Shown here: piece after piece, positions 1-7,766 of the stretch
Layout of the letters: each line of letters opens with the position of its first letter
How positions within the stretch are numbered: the stretch's first letter is position 1
Source of the DNA: JBHEMT01 sp046262435
Lineage (GTDB): Bacteria; Chloroflexota; Dormibacteria; Aeolococcales; Aeolococcaceae
DNA: 15,172 nucleotides
NCBI GenBank assembly: GCA_046262435.1
Contig: JBHEMT010000095.1
Coordinates: 1 to 15,172 of the forward strand
Direction: 5' to 3'
Notes under the pieces: generated by a model
Told to the model about the DNA's origin: nothing
Seen by the model: the letters and a program-made list of their open reading frames with translations, nothing else
Database searches by the model: none
Program-made: the position numbers and the translations under genes

Positions 1-1092
1 GATGGCGCCGTTGATGCCGTTGCCGTTGAGGCTGAAGATGCCCAGCAGGATGAAGCCCAGGTGGCTCAACGACGCGTAGGCGACCAGCCGCTTGATGTCG
101 TTCTGCACCAGGGCCATGAGCGCGCCGTAGATGATCGAGAGAACCGCCAGGCCCGCGAGAACGAACTGGAAGCTGTGCGCCGCGTCGGGGAAGAGGGTCA
201 CGCAGTAGCGCAGGAAGCCGAACAGGCCGAGCTTGCCGACGATGCCGGCGAAGGGCACCAGGGCAGCTGAGGGGGCTGCCTCATAGAGGTCGGGCAGCCA
301 GGTGTGGAAGGGCACGATCGGCGTCTTGATCAGGAAGGCGATGGCGAAACCGAGGAAGGCGAACTGCGAGGGGCTGAGCAGCAGCGAGATGTGCGAGCCT
401 CCGCCGGGCACGCTCACCTGGACCGCGGCGCTGCTCCGTCCCGCCACTCGCAGCGCATCGCTGAGGTCGAACGACGCGTGGCCGCCGTTCCTCCCGGTCT
501 GGACGTACAGAAAGATGATCGAGAGCAGCATGAACAGGCTGCCGGCCACGGTGTAGATCACGAACTTTAGCGTCGCCGGGCCCCGCTTCGGCCCACCGTA
601 GGAGCTCAGCCAGAAGTACAGGGGGATCAGCATCGCCTCCCAGAAGAGGTAGAAGAGCAGCAGGTCCTGGCTGAGCAGCACGCCGGCGGTGGCGGTCTCG
701 CTGAGCAGCAGCAGCCCGCAGAACAGCTTCATCCGCTCGGTGCTGCGGTGGCTGACCCAGAGCGCGGCGATCAGGAAGAGGCCGGCGTTGAGCGCCAGCA
801 GCCAGCCGGACAGCCCGTCGATGCCCAGGTGGTAGGAGGTGCCGATCGCGGGCAGCCAGTCGTGGCGCTCCTGGAACTGCATCGGTAGCGTCCCCGCGCC
901 GCCGGAGCTGCCGTCAAAGCCGGCCAGGACCGCGGCGACCAGACCCGCGACCACCAGGGTGGTGGCGATGGTCAGCCCCTTGATCGCAAGCGCAGCCCGG
1001 CGGGGAAAGGGCTGGAGCACCAGCGCCATCACCGCGGGGATGAAGAGGACCAGGGTCAGCCAGGGGACGCCATTGACGGAATGCGCGCTCAT
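1..1092 (-). CDS. nuoM: NADH-quinone oxidoreductase subunit M (5' part, cut by window edge)
   Basis: Antiporter-like membrane subunit of complex I, one of the proton channels in the distal membrane arm. The frame is open from an ATG at 1092 to base 1, giving the first 364 residues of a protein usually about 500 long. Visible hallmarks are FYLFWEAMLIPLYF (residues 147-160) with the TM5 glutamate E152, the TM7 lysine K256 in FLIKTPIVPFHTWLPD, K287 in IVGKLG, and NDIKRLVAYASLSHLGF (331-347). The stretch at about 200-240 is longer and more Gly/Ser/Ala-rich than the equivalent E. coli loop. The start shares one base with the nuoL stop (TGATG), which argues for translational coupling. The identification is secure; the C-terminus and the next gene (probably nuoN) lie outside the window. 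Confidence 0.97.
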   Translation of the reverse strand, partial: MSAHSVNGVPWLTLVLFIPAVMALVLQPFPRRAALAIKGLTIATTLVVAGLVAAVLAGFDGSSGGAGTLPMQFQERHDWLPAIGTSYHLGIDGLSGWLLALNAGLFLIAALWVSHRSTERMKLFCGLLLLSETATAGVLLSQDLLLFYLFWEAMLIPLYFWLSSYGGPKRGPATLKFVIYTVAGSLFMLLSIIFLYVQTGRNGGHASFDLSDALRVAGRSSAAVQVSVPGGGSHISLLLSPSQFAFLGFAIAFLIKTPIVPFHTWLPDLYEAAPSAALVPFAGIVGKLGLFGFLRYCVTLFPDAAHSFQFVLAGLAVLSIIYGALMALVQNDIKRLVAYASLSHLGFILLGIFSLNGNGINGAI

Positions 1093-3095
1093 CAGCGCAC
1101 CACCAGAACGGCGAAGAAGCCGACGAACACGGCGGCGGCCAGCATCATGTAACCGGCGTAGTCACGCACGATCCCGGTCTGGTACTCGCGGGCCACGTCA
1201 CTGAGCCCGGTGAAGAAGCGGCCCAGGCCGCGCACCCAGCCGTCCATCACCTCGGGCTCGACCACCGTGTTGAGCTCCCGCCCAAGGCGCACCGTGGGCC
1301 GCATCAGGGCGGCGTCGTAGAGCTCGTCGAAGTAGAACTTGTGCATTGACAGCTGGGGCAGGAAACGGGGCAACCGGTTGACCACAATATCGGCGTCCGG
1401 CTCGCGCTTGAACCACATCAGGTACGCCGCGCCGATCCCGGCCAGGCTGGCCAGGGTGCCGAGCACCAGCCCGAAGAACGCCTGGATGCCACTGGGCTCG
1501 CCGGCGATCCGGCCGCTCCCCTTGGCGCCGAACACCGGCTCGAGGAAGCTGCCGAACGGGTGGACGGAGCCGAGAACCGGCACACTCGCCGGGAAGGGCC
1601 AGAGCATGAAGAAGCCCATCCCCGCAGCCAGCCCGGCGAGGATCGCCACCGGCACCAGCATTGTCGCCGGCGCCTCGTGGACGCCCCAGCCGCGCGCGGT
1701 CTCGGGCTCGCCCTCGAATACCCGGAAGTAGAGCCGGAAGGCGTAGATGCCGGTGAGCACGTTGACGACCAGCCCGAGCAGGTAGAGCAGCAGGGCGAAG
1801 TGCCCAGGCCCGTTGGTCACGCCGAAGCCGAGCAGATCCTCTTTGCTGAACCAGCCGGCGAACAGCGGAAAGCCGGCCAGGGCGAAGCTGCCCACCAGAA
1901 AGCAGAGCGCTGTGCTCTTCATCCCCCGGCGCATCCCGCCCATGAGGCGCATGTCCTGCTCGTCATGCAGTGCGTGGATGACGTTACCGGCGGCGAGGAA
2001 GAGCAGGGCCTTGAAGGCGGCGTGGGTGGCGAAGTGGTACATGCCCGCGGTGTAGGCGCCGATCCCCACCGCGTAGATCATCAGGCCGATCTGCGACATC
2101 GTCGAGTACGCGATCACCCGTTTGATGTCGAGCTGGCTCAGGGCGATGATGCCGGCCATCACCGAGGTGCCGATGCCCACGCAGGCCACGACCCCCTGGG
2201 CCACCGGGGCCCGGTCGAAGAGCGGGTGGAAGCGGGCGATCAGGTACACGCCGGCGGTCACCATCGTCGCCGCGTGGATCAGCGCCGACACCGGAGTCGG
2301 CCCCTCCATGGCATCGGGGAGCCAGGTGTGCAGCGGGAACTGGGCGGACTTGGCGAAGGCGCCGATCGCCAGCAGCACACAGATCACCGTCACCAGACCG
2401 CCCCCAAAGGCAAACGAGCTCGAGTGGGCGAAAATTCCCGGCAGGTAGAGCGGCCCGTGCTGGCCGGTCGCGTCGCTGTACGCACTGGGCAGATGGCCCA
2501 CCAGCAGGAAGGCGCCGAGCACCAGGGCGAGGTCGCCGATCACCTGGGTGATGAAGGCCTTGCGCGCCGCCAGCACCGCGCTGGGACGGCGGTAGTAGTA
2601 GCCGATCAGCAGGTACGAGGCGAGGGCCACCATCGCCCAGCCGACCACAAGGATGGCCAGGTCCGCGGCGAGCACCAGCAGGGCCATCGCGAAGATGAAG
2701 AAGTTCATGTACGCGAAGAAGCGCCAGGGGCTGTCGTCGTGCGCCATGTAGCCGACGCTGTACACATGGATCAGGAAGCCGACCCCGGTGATCACCAGGA
2801 GCATCACCGTGCTCAGCGGATCGAGGGTGACGTCCATGCCGACCCGCAGGTTGCCGCCCCCGAGGTCGATCCAGTTCCACAGGGTCACCGTGGTCGCCTT
2901 GGCATGCTCCGGCGAGCCCAGCACCCCGCTGAGGATCACCAGGGTGGCCACGAAGCTGGCAGCGATGGCCAGCGGCCCCACCAGGTTGACGAAGCCCCGG
3001 CCCAGCCGGCGCCCCAGGACCGCGCAGAGCACGCTGCCCAGCAGCGGGAAGCCGAGCACCAGGACCGCCAGGGTCCCCGCCTCTCCCCGACTCAC
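1092..3095 (-). CDS. nuoL: NADH-quinone oxidoreductase subunit L
   Basis: Largest antiporter-like subunit at the tip of the complex I membrane arm, with a C-terminal lateral helix. The GTG start at 3095 makes a 4-bp GTGA overlap with nuoK and gives 667 residues, slightly longer than E. coli NuoL (about 613); starting further upstream would only read through nuoK in another frame. Family motifs are WLPDAMEGPTPVSALIHAAT (258-277), QLDIKRVIAYSTMSQIG (321-337), YHFATHAAFKALLFL (353-367) and AGWFSKEDLL (413-422). Key charges present are D188, K249 (TM7), K325, H354, H358, K362 and K418. The odd point is TM5: GWAMVALASYLLIG (152-165) has Ala154 where the family has the functionally critical Glu of WEGVGL. 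The codon is GCG at 2634-2636. The family call is certain; the pumping competence of this subunit is open. Confidence 0.97.
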   Translation of the reverse strand: MSRGEAGTLAVLVLGFPLLGSVLCAVLGRRLGRGFVNLVGPLAIAASFVATLVILSGVLGSPEHAKATTVTLWNWIDLGGGNLRVGMDVTLDPLSTVMLLVITGVGFLIHVYSVGYMAHDDSPWRFFAYMNFFIFAMALLVLAADLAILVVGWAMVALASYLLIGYYYRRPSAVLAARKAFITQVIGDLALVLGAFLLVGHLPSAYSDATGQHGPLYLPGIFAHSSSFAFGGGLVTVICVLLAIGAFAKSAQFPLHTWLPDAMEGPTPVSALIHAATMVTAGVYLIARFHPLFDRAPVAQGVVACVGIGTSVMAGIIALSQLDIKRVIAYSTMSQIGLMIYAVGIGAYTAGMYHFATHAAFKALLFLAAGNVIHALHDEQDMRLMGGMRRGMKSTALCFLVGSFALAGFPLFAGWFSKEDLLGFGVTNGPGHFALLLYLLGLVVNVLTGIYAFRLYFRVFEGEPETARGWGVHEAPATMLVPVAILAGLAAGMGFFMLWPFPASVPVLGSVHPFGSFLEPVFGAKGSGRIAGEPSGIQAFFGLVLGTLASLAGIGAAYLMWFKREPDADIVVNRLPRFLPQLSMHKFYFDELYDAALMRPTVRLGRELNTVVEPEVMDGWVRGLGRFFTGLSDVAREYQTGIVRDYAGYMMLAAAVFVGFFAVLVVR

Positions 3096-3406
3096 TCGCG
3101 CATCTCGCTCAGGTCGTCGACGTCGAGCTCGCGACCGCCGCGGTAGATCTGGGTGATCAGGGCCAGCCCGACAACCACCTCCGCGGCGGCGACCACGATG
3201 ACCATGAAGGCGAAGATCTGGCCGTCGAGGCTGTTCATGAACCGGCCGAAGGAGATGAACACCAGGTTGGTGGAGTTGAGCATCAGCTCGATGCACATGA
3301 AGACCACCAGCGGGTTGCGCCGCACCATCACCCCCACCGCGCCCATTGAAAACATGAAGGCGCTGAGGGCGAGCAGAAACGGGAAGCTGGAGAAGGTCAG
3401 GCTCAT
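3092..3406 (-). CDS. nuoK: NADH-quinone oxidoreductase subunit K
   Basis: Small three-helix membrane subunit of complex I, related to MrpC, which contributes to the central charged axis of the membrane arm. It has 104 residues, the normal size for the family. Both conserved membrane glutamates are present: E40 in FMCIELMLNSTNL (TM2) and E76 in VAAAEVVVGLALI (TM3), matching E. coli E36 and E72. The ATG at 3406 overlaps the nuoJ stop by 4 bp (ATGA), and its own TGA overlaps the GTG of nuoL, so it is coupled on both sides. Nothing is unusual apart from an acidic C-terminal tail (about residues 92-104). Confidence 0.98.
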   Translation of the reverse strand: MSLTFSSFPFLLALSAFMFSMGAVGVMVRRNPLVVFMCIELMLNSTNLVFISFGRFMNSLDGQIFAFMVIVVAAAEVVVGLALITQIYRGGRELDVDDLSEMRE

Positions 3407-3972
3407 CGCAGCTGCCGCTTGCGGGTCAGGTACACCGCGCCGATCGCCGCCACAAAGAGCAGCAGCGAGGTGATTTCGAAGGGCAGCAGGAAGACCGTGA
3501 AGAGCTGTCCCCCCACGACCTGGACGTTGCCTCGGGCGTTGACGTCATTCTCGGTGAAGGCGAAGGCGTGGTAGGGGTCGTGGGCAGTGCCGGTGTACTC
3601 GCCGCGGAGCAGGGTCTGGCCGTTGACGTGGCTGGTGGTCACCCCGTTCTGGGTCAGCCCCACCATCAGGACGGTGAACGCCAGGGCGACCGCGATTCCG
3701 GTTCCGAGTTTCCAGTCGACCCGGCGCGGCCTGTCCTCGGAGCCCGGGCTGAGCAGGGCGATGATGAAGATGAACAGCACCATGACCGCGCCGGCGTAGA
3801 CGATCAGCTGCACGGCGAAGAGGAACTGGGCGTTGAGGACCAGGTACATCACCGCCAGCAGGCCGACGTTGAGCACCAGGAAGAGCGCGCTGTAGAGGAT
3901 CTGCGAGGCGGCCACAACGCCCACCGCGCACGCCGCCGCGAGCAGACCGACGACCACCAGGATCGCGTTCAC
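3403..3972 (-). CDS. nuoJ: NADH-quinone oxidoreductase subunit J
   Basis: Membrane subunit of complex I with five predicted helices, lying between the quinone-site module and the antiporters. It has 189 residues. The conserved VYAGAVMVLFIFIIALL segment (58-74) is the family's TM3, whose pi-bulge takes part in conformational coupling. The start is GTG at 3972, giving a 4-bp GTGA overlap with the nuoI stop. A polar loop (about 108-152, with Asp, Thr, His and Asn) precedes the last helix (about 161-183), which is followed by a basic tail ending KRQLR. J-K-L-M is the usual gene order, and the motif plus position make the call secure. Confidence 0.96.
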   Translation of the reverse strand: MNAILVVVGLLAAACAVGVVAASQILYSALFLVLNVGLLAVMYLVLNAQFLFAVQLIVYAGAVMVLFIFIIALLSPGSEDRPRRVDWKLGTGIAVALAFTVLMVGLTQNGVTTSHVNGQTLLRGEYTGTAHDPYHAFAFTENDVNARGNVQVVGGQLFTVFLLPFEITSLLLFVAAIGAVYLTRKRQLR

Positions 3973-4607
3973 CGGCGCCCGTCCGCGGGATCCGGCTCGG
4001 CCACCGTCGGGGGGCTGGCAAGGATGCCGTTCTGGCCGGGCTTGGGGAACTCGGTGCCCTCGCGGCGAACCACGTCGTCGGCGTCCCAGGCGACCCGCGG
4101 GCTCACTCCCGGAGCGTGCGCGGCCGCACCACGCTGGTCGGCGCCGGCGCCGCGCGGGTTCTCACCCCGGCGCGCCTCTGCGAACCCCGGCCACGCCTCG
4201 AGCAGGTCCTCCTTGGTCGCCACCAGCCGCTCCCGCCGGTAGTCGGCCAGATCCCAGCGCGGCCCCAGCGTGATCGCCTCGGTGGGGCACGCCTCGGCGC
4301 AGTAGCCGCAGAAAATGCAGCGCATCAGGTTGATCTCGTAGCGCTCGGCGTAGCGCTCGCCCGGCGACACCGGGTTCTGGGGGTCGTTCTCCGCCGAACC
4401 GACGTAGATGCATCCCACCGGGCAGGCGCCGGCGCACAGCTCGCAGCCGATGCACCTCTCCAGGCCGTTGTCGTAGCGATGGAGGATGTGCCGGCCGCGG
4501 TGCCGCGGCGGCACCGCGCGCTGCTCCTCGGGCCACTGCAGGGTGAGCGGCTTCTTGAAGGCCTGGCGCAGGGTGAAGAGCATCCCGCCCGCGATTTCTT
4601 TGAACAT
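3969..4607 (-). CDS. nuoI: NADH-quinone oxidoreductase subunit I (2 x [4Fe-4S] ferredoxin-like)
   Basis: Peripheral-arm electron carrier that holds clusters N6a and N6b and passes electrons to N2 in NuoB. Two full 4Fe-4S motifs are visible: CIGCELCAGACPVGCI (C52, C55, C58, C62) and CIFCGYCAEACPTEAI (C97, C100, C103, C107). The ATG at 4607 was chosen because the text before it only re-reads nuoH and because FKEIAGGMLFTLRQAF is a normal NuoI N-terminus. The gap to nuoH is 14 bp and the upstream Shine-Dalgarno is weak. The protein has 212 residues; the core ends near residue 145 and is followed by a charged, Ala/Gly/Pro-rich tail of about 65 residues that E. coli NuoI lacks. It ends in a GTGA overlap with nuoJ. 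Confidence 0.97.
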   Translation of the reverse strand: MFKEIAGGMLFTLRQAFKKPLTLQWPEEQRAVPPRHRGRHILHRYDNGLERCIGCELCAGACPVGCIYVGSAENDPQNPVSPGERYAERYEINLMRCIFCGYCAEACPTEAITLGPRWDLADYRRERLVATKEDLLEAWPGFAEARRGENPRGAGADQRGAAAHAPGVSPRVAWDADDVVRREGTEFPKPGQNGILASPPTVAEPDPADGRR

Positions 4608-4621
4608 CGCTCGGCGCCGCC

Positions 4622-5674
4622 CTACGCCCGCAGGCCGACGATGGCCCCGGTCACGAAGAGGTTGATGAGCCCCAGCGGTAGCAGCACCTTCCAGCCCAGG
4701 TTCATCAGCCGGTCGTAGCGCAGCCGGGGCAGGGTCCAGCGGATCCACATCATCACCAGCAGCAGGGTGATCACCTTGGCGAAGAACCAGATCGGCCCGG
4801 TGATCACACCGAGCAGGTGGGGCAGCGGAAAGATCGGCAGCCAGCCACCGAGGAACATCACCGTGGCGATCGAGCAGACGGTGACCATGTTCACGTACTC
4901 GCCGAGGAAGTAGAGACCGAACTTCATCCCCGAGTACTCGGTGTGGTAGCCGCCCACCAGCTCGGTCTCGGCTTCGGCCATGTCAAACGGCAGCCGGTTG
5001 GTCTCGGCCAGGGCACCGATGAAGTAGAGGACAAAACCCATCGGCTGGAGGAGCACGAACCAGGCATGCCGCTGGGCGAGAACGATCCTCTCCAGGTCGA
5101 GCGAGCCGGCCAGGATCACCACCCCGATCAGCGCGAAGGACACCGCCATCTCGTACGAGATCAGCTGCGCCGAGGATCGCAGCGCCCCGAGCAGCGAGTA
5201 CTTGCTGTTCGCCGACCAGCCCCCCAGGAAAATCGAGTACACCCCGAGTGAGGTCACCCCGAGGATGAAGAGCAAACCGACGTTGAGGTGGGCGATCCCC
5301 CAGTGCAGCTGGTAGCCGTCCTGGGTGGTTACGCCGTTCACCGGAATGGCGCTGAAGGCAAGGAAAGCCGCCGCCGCCGCGATGCTCGGGGCGATGAGAT
5401 ACAGCAGCTTGTCGCGCCCGCTGGGTGCCACATTCTCTTTGAAGAGCATCTTCAAACCGTCGGCGGCGGGCTGGAGCAACCCGAACGGCCCCACCCGGTT
5501 GGGCCCGATGCGCAGCTGGATCCGCGCCGCCACCTTGCGCTCAGCGTAGGTGAGGTAGGCGGCTCCGGTGATCAGCACGATGACGATGAGCAGCGCCTTG
5601 ATCAGGATGGTGACCAGGTAGTCCGAGCCGACCGGCGCGAAGTGGAAGAGCGAGTAGAGAAAGCCCGCGATCAT
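4622..5674 (-). CDS. nuoH: NADH-quinone oxidoreductase subunit H
   Basis: Membrane subunit that, with NuoB and NuoD, forms the quinone-binding cavity and the entry of the proton-coupling path. It has 350 residues with about eight hydrophobic segments. Signatures are YLTYAERKVAARIQLRIGPN (40-59), VGPFGLLQPAADGLKMLFKE (61-80), and NRLPFDMAEAETELVGGYH (226-244) with its cluster of acidic residues facing the quinone channel, followed by GMKFGLYFLGEY (249-260). The ATG overlaps the nuoG TGA by 4 bp (ATGA). Length and motifs are standard for the family and nothing appears missing. Confidence 0.98.
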   Translation of the reverse strand: MIAGFLYSLFHFAPVGSDYLVTILIKALLIVIVLITGAAYLTYAERKVAARIQLRIGPNRVGPFGLLQPAADGLKMLFKENVAPSGRDKLLYLIAPSIAAAAAFLAFSAIPVNGVTTQDGYQLHWGIAHLNVGLLFILGVTSLGVYSIFLGGWSANSKYSLLGALRSSAQLISYEMAVSFALIGVVILAGSLDLERIVLAQRHAWFVLLQPMGFVLYFIGALAETNRLPFDMAEAETELVGGYHTEYSGMKFGLYFLGEYVNMVTVCSIATVMFLGGWLPIFPLPHLLGVITGPIWFFAKVITLLLVMMWIRWTLPRLRYDRLMNLGWKVLLPLGLINLFVTGAIVGLRA

Positions 5675-7764
5675 GCGACCGGCTGCCTCCAGTCGGCGCG
5701 GCCTCCATTGCCCGCCGGCGCATAGCCGGGCAGCGCCTCGACCAGGGCCCGGTGCGCCCGGAGCGGGTCGCTCAGCGCAGCGTCCCAGCCCTCGGCGCCC
5801 AGCTCGCGGGCCAGGGTGGTGAGAATGCGCAGGTCGGAGGCGCCCAGGGTTGCGGGTGGCAGCGCCTGGCGGATGCGTTGCACCCGTCCCTCCAGGTTGG
5901 TCACCGTCCCCTGCTTCTCCATGAAGGTGTGTCCGGGAAGCAGAACGGTGGCCGCGCGGGCCACGGCGCCCGGTCGGGTCTCGATGGCCACCACCACCTC
6001 GGCGCGGAGCAGCGCGTCAGCCGCGGCGGTGCCCTCCAGCGGCCGGCCCATGCCGAGCAGGACCAGGGCGCGGACGCGACCGCCGGTGACCGCCTCGATG
6101 ATGCCGCCGCCGTGAAGGCCGCCCGCGGGCGCCGGCCGGTATCCGGGGAGGAGGTTGGGCAGCAGGCCGACATCCTTGGCACCGCGCCCGTTCACCCCGC
6201 GGGTGACGGTGAGCCGGCGCACCGCGTCGACCCGGGCGCTGAGCGCGGCCGCCACTCGGCCGGCGTGAGCCCGGTTGCTCTCGTCGGCGACCACTCCCAC
6301 CAGGGGGCTGCCGGTCAGCCGCTCAGCGAGCTCGGCAGGGTCGGCGTCGGCCGCGACCCGGTGGATGCGCACCCCCTTCTTGCGCTCCGCCTTGAACAGG
6401 CGCAGCTGCAGAACAGGGGCGTTGCGCTCCGGCTCTGGGCCGAGGACCACCACTGCTCCGCAGGTCTCCAGTTCGGCGATGCCCAGGCTGTGCTCCTCGG
6501 CGGAGAGTTCGGGAAACGCCTCCATCCCATGGTCGAGGTGGTTGGTGTGGAGTACCTCCCGACCCAGCCGCTGGAGCAGCCAGAGCTCCTCGTTGGTGTG
6601 CTCCGGCGACCCCAGCACCGCGATCGCCGCACCGCCATCCTCGTCGCGCACCGCTCGCAGTTGCCGCGCGGCCTCGCTGATCGCGTCGCTCACGCTCAGC
6701 TCGCGATCCTGGCCGCCCCGCCGCGAGCGGACAACCGCCCGGCGCACGCGGTCGCCGCCGTTCCAGTTCGGCGCGCTGTAGCGGCCCCGGTCGCAGAGGA
6801 ACATGTCGTCAACCAGGGGGTTGTCCCGCGAGGCGAACCGCTTCACCTCGAAGTCGCGGGAGTCGACGTTGATGTTGCAGCCGTACGAGCACTCCGGACA
6901 GATGCTCTTGGTCCGCTGCAGATCCCAGGGCCGTGCCTTGAATCGGTACTGGCGGTGGGTGAGCGCGCCCACCGGGCAGACCTCGGGGAGGTTGCCCTGG
7001 AAGTCACTCTGCAGCGGCCGGCCGTCGAAGGTGGCCACCACGGTGTGCACCCCGCGCTCCTGGAGCACGATCTCGTGCTCGCCGGTGATCTCGTCGTAGT
7101 AGCGCACGCAGCGCCAGCAGAGAATGCAGCGCTCGTTGTCCAGTTCGATCTTGTCGCTGAGCGGCACCGCCTTTTCGAAGTGCACCTTCTCGGTGACCGG
7201 GAAGCGTGAGGTCGGCGGCCCGTAGCGGAAGGCGAAGTCCTGCAGGTCGCACTCGCCGCCGCGGTCGCATACCGGGCAGTCGAGCGGGTGGTTGAGCAGG
7301 AGGAACTCGAGCACCCCTTCACGAACGCGGGCGACCTCGTCGGTCTGGGTGTGGGCGACCATGCCGTCGTTGACATAGGTGGCACAAGCTGGCTGCATCT
7401 TGGGCATCTTCTCGACCTGCACCAGGCACATCCGGCAGACCGCCACCGGGTCCATCTTGGCGTGGGCGCAGTAGATCGGGATGTGGATGCCCAGCTTGGT
7501 GGCCGCATCGAGCAACAGGGTTCCCTTGGGCACCCGCAGCTCGCGTCCGTCGATGGTGATGCCCACGGCACCGTCGTCGGGGACGGTGGTCTGCAGAACC
7601 GGCTGCGACGCCTTGTCCGGGCCGGTGGCCCGCTGACCGCCGCCCACCGGCAGGGTCGGCTCCGGCGCCTCCGGTCTCGAGGGGCGCTGCGGACCCGGAC
7701 TCTGGGGCACCGCCTCCTGCGGCGAGGGGTTCTCGGGCGACCCGCCCTGCGGCTGCTGGGCCAT
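5671..7764 (-). CDS. nuoG: NADH-quinone oxidoreductase subunit G
   Basis: Large Fe-S subunit of the NADH-oxidising module, carrying electrons from NuoF toward NuoI. It has 697 residues from an ATG 2 bp after the nuoF stop. Residues 1-68 are a Pro/Gln/Gly-rich, probably disordered lead-in. Next come the [2Fe-2S] N1b domain (C99, C110, C113, C127), the His-Cys3 N5 site (H159, C163, C166, C172) and the N4 site (C213, C216, C219, C263). A fourth motif, CPECSYGC plus C324 (C289, C292, C296, C324; spacing Cx2Cx3Cx27C), is the N7 cluster site found only in some bacterial complexes. The remainder is a degenerate molybdopterin-oxidoreductase-like domain without an obvious cofactor site. It ends in an ATGA overlap with nuoH. 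Confidence 0.97.
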   Translation of the reverse strand: MAQQPQGGSPENPSPQEAVPQSPGPQRPSRPEAPEPTLPVGGGQRATGPDKASQPVLQTTVPDDGAVGITIDGRELRVPKGTLLLDAATKLGIHIPIYCAHAKMDPVAVCRMCLVQVEKMPKMQPACATYVNDGMVAHTQTDEVARVREGVLEFLLLNHPLDCPVCDRGGECDLQDFAFRYGPPTSRFPVTEKVHFEKAVPLSDKIELDNERCILCWRCVRYYDEITGEHEIVLQERGVHTVVATFDGRPLQSDFQGNLPEVCPVGALTHRQYRFKARPWDLQRTKSICPECSYGCNINVDSRDFEVKRFASRDNPLVDDMFLCDRGRYSAPNWNGGDRVRRAVVRSRRGGQDRELSVSDAISEAARQLRAVRDEDGGAAIAVLGSPEHTNEELWLLQRLGREVLHTNHLDHGMEAFPELSAEEHSLGIAELETCGAVVVLGPEPERNAPVLQLRLFKAERKKGVRIHRVAADADPAELAERLTGSPLVGVVADESNRAHAGRVAAALSARVDAVRRLTVTRGVNGRGAKDVGLLPNLLPGYRPAPAGGLHGGGIIEAVTGGRVRALVLLGMGRPLEGTAAADALLRAEVVVAIETRPGAVARAATVLLPGHTFMEKQGTVTNLEGRVQRIRQALPPATLGASDLRILTTLARELGAEGWDAALSDPLRAHRALVEALPGYAPAGNGGRADWRQPVA

Positions 7765-7766
7765 CG

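Noticed and set aside
1560..3146. 528-codon plus-strand open frame opposite nuoL
   Set aside because: Antisense shadow of a certain gene; composition (runs of His, Gln, Glu, Arg, Gly) is typical of high-GC reverse frames and shows no domain.
5752..7209. 485-codon plus-strand open frame opposite nuoG
   Set aside because: Same shadow effect; nuoG on the other strand has complete cluster motifs.
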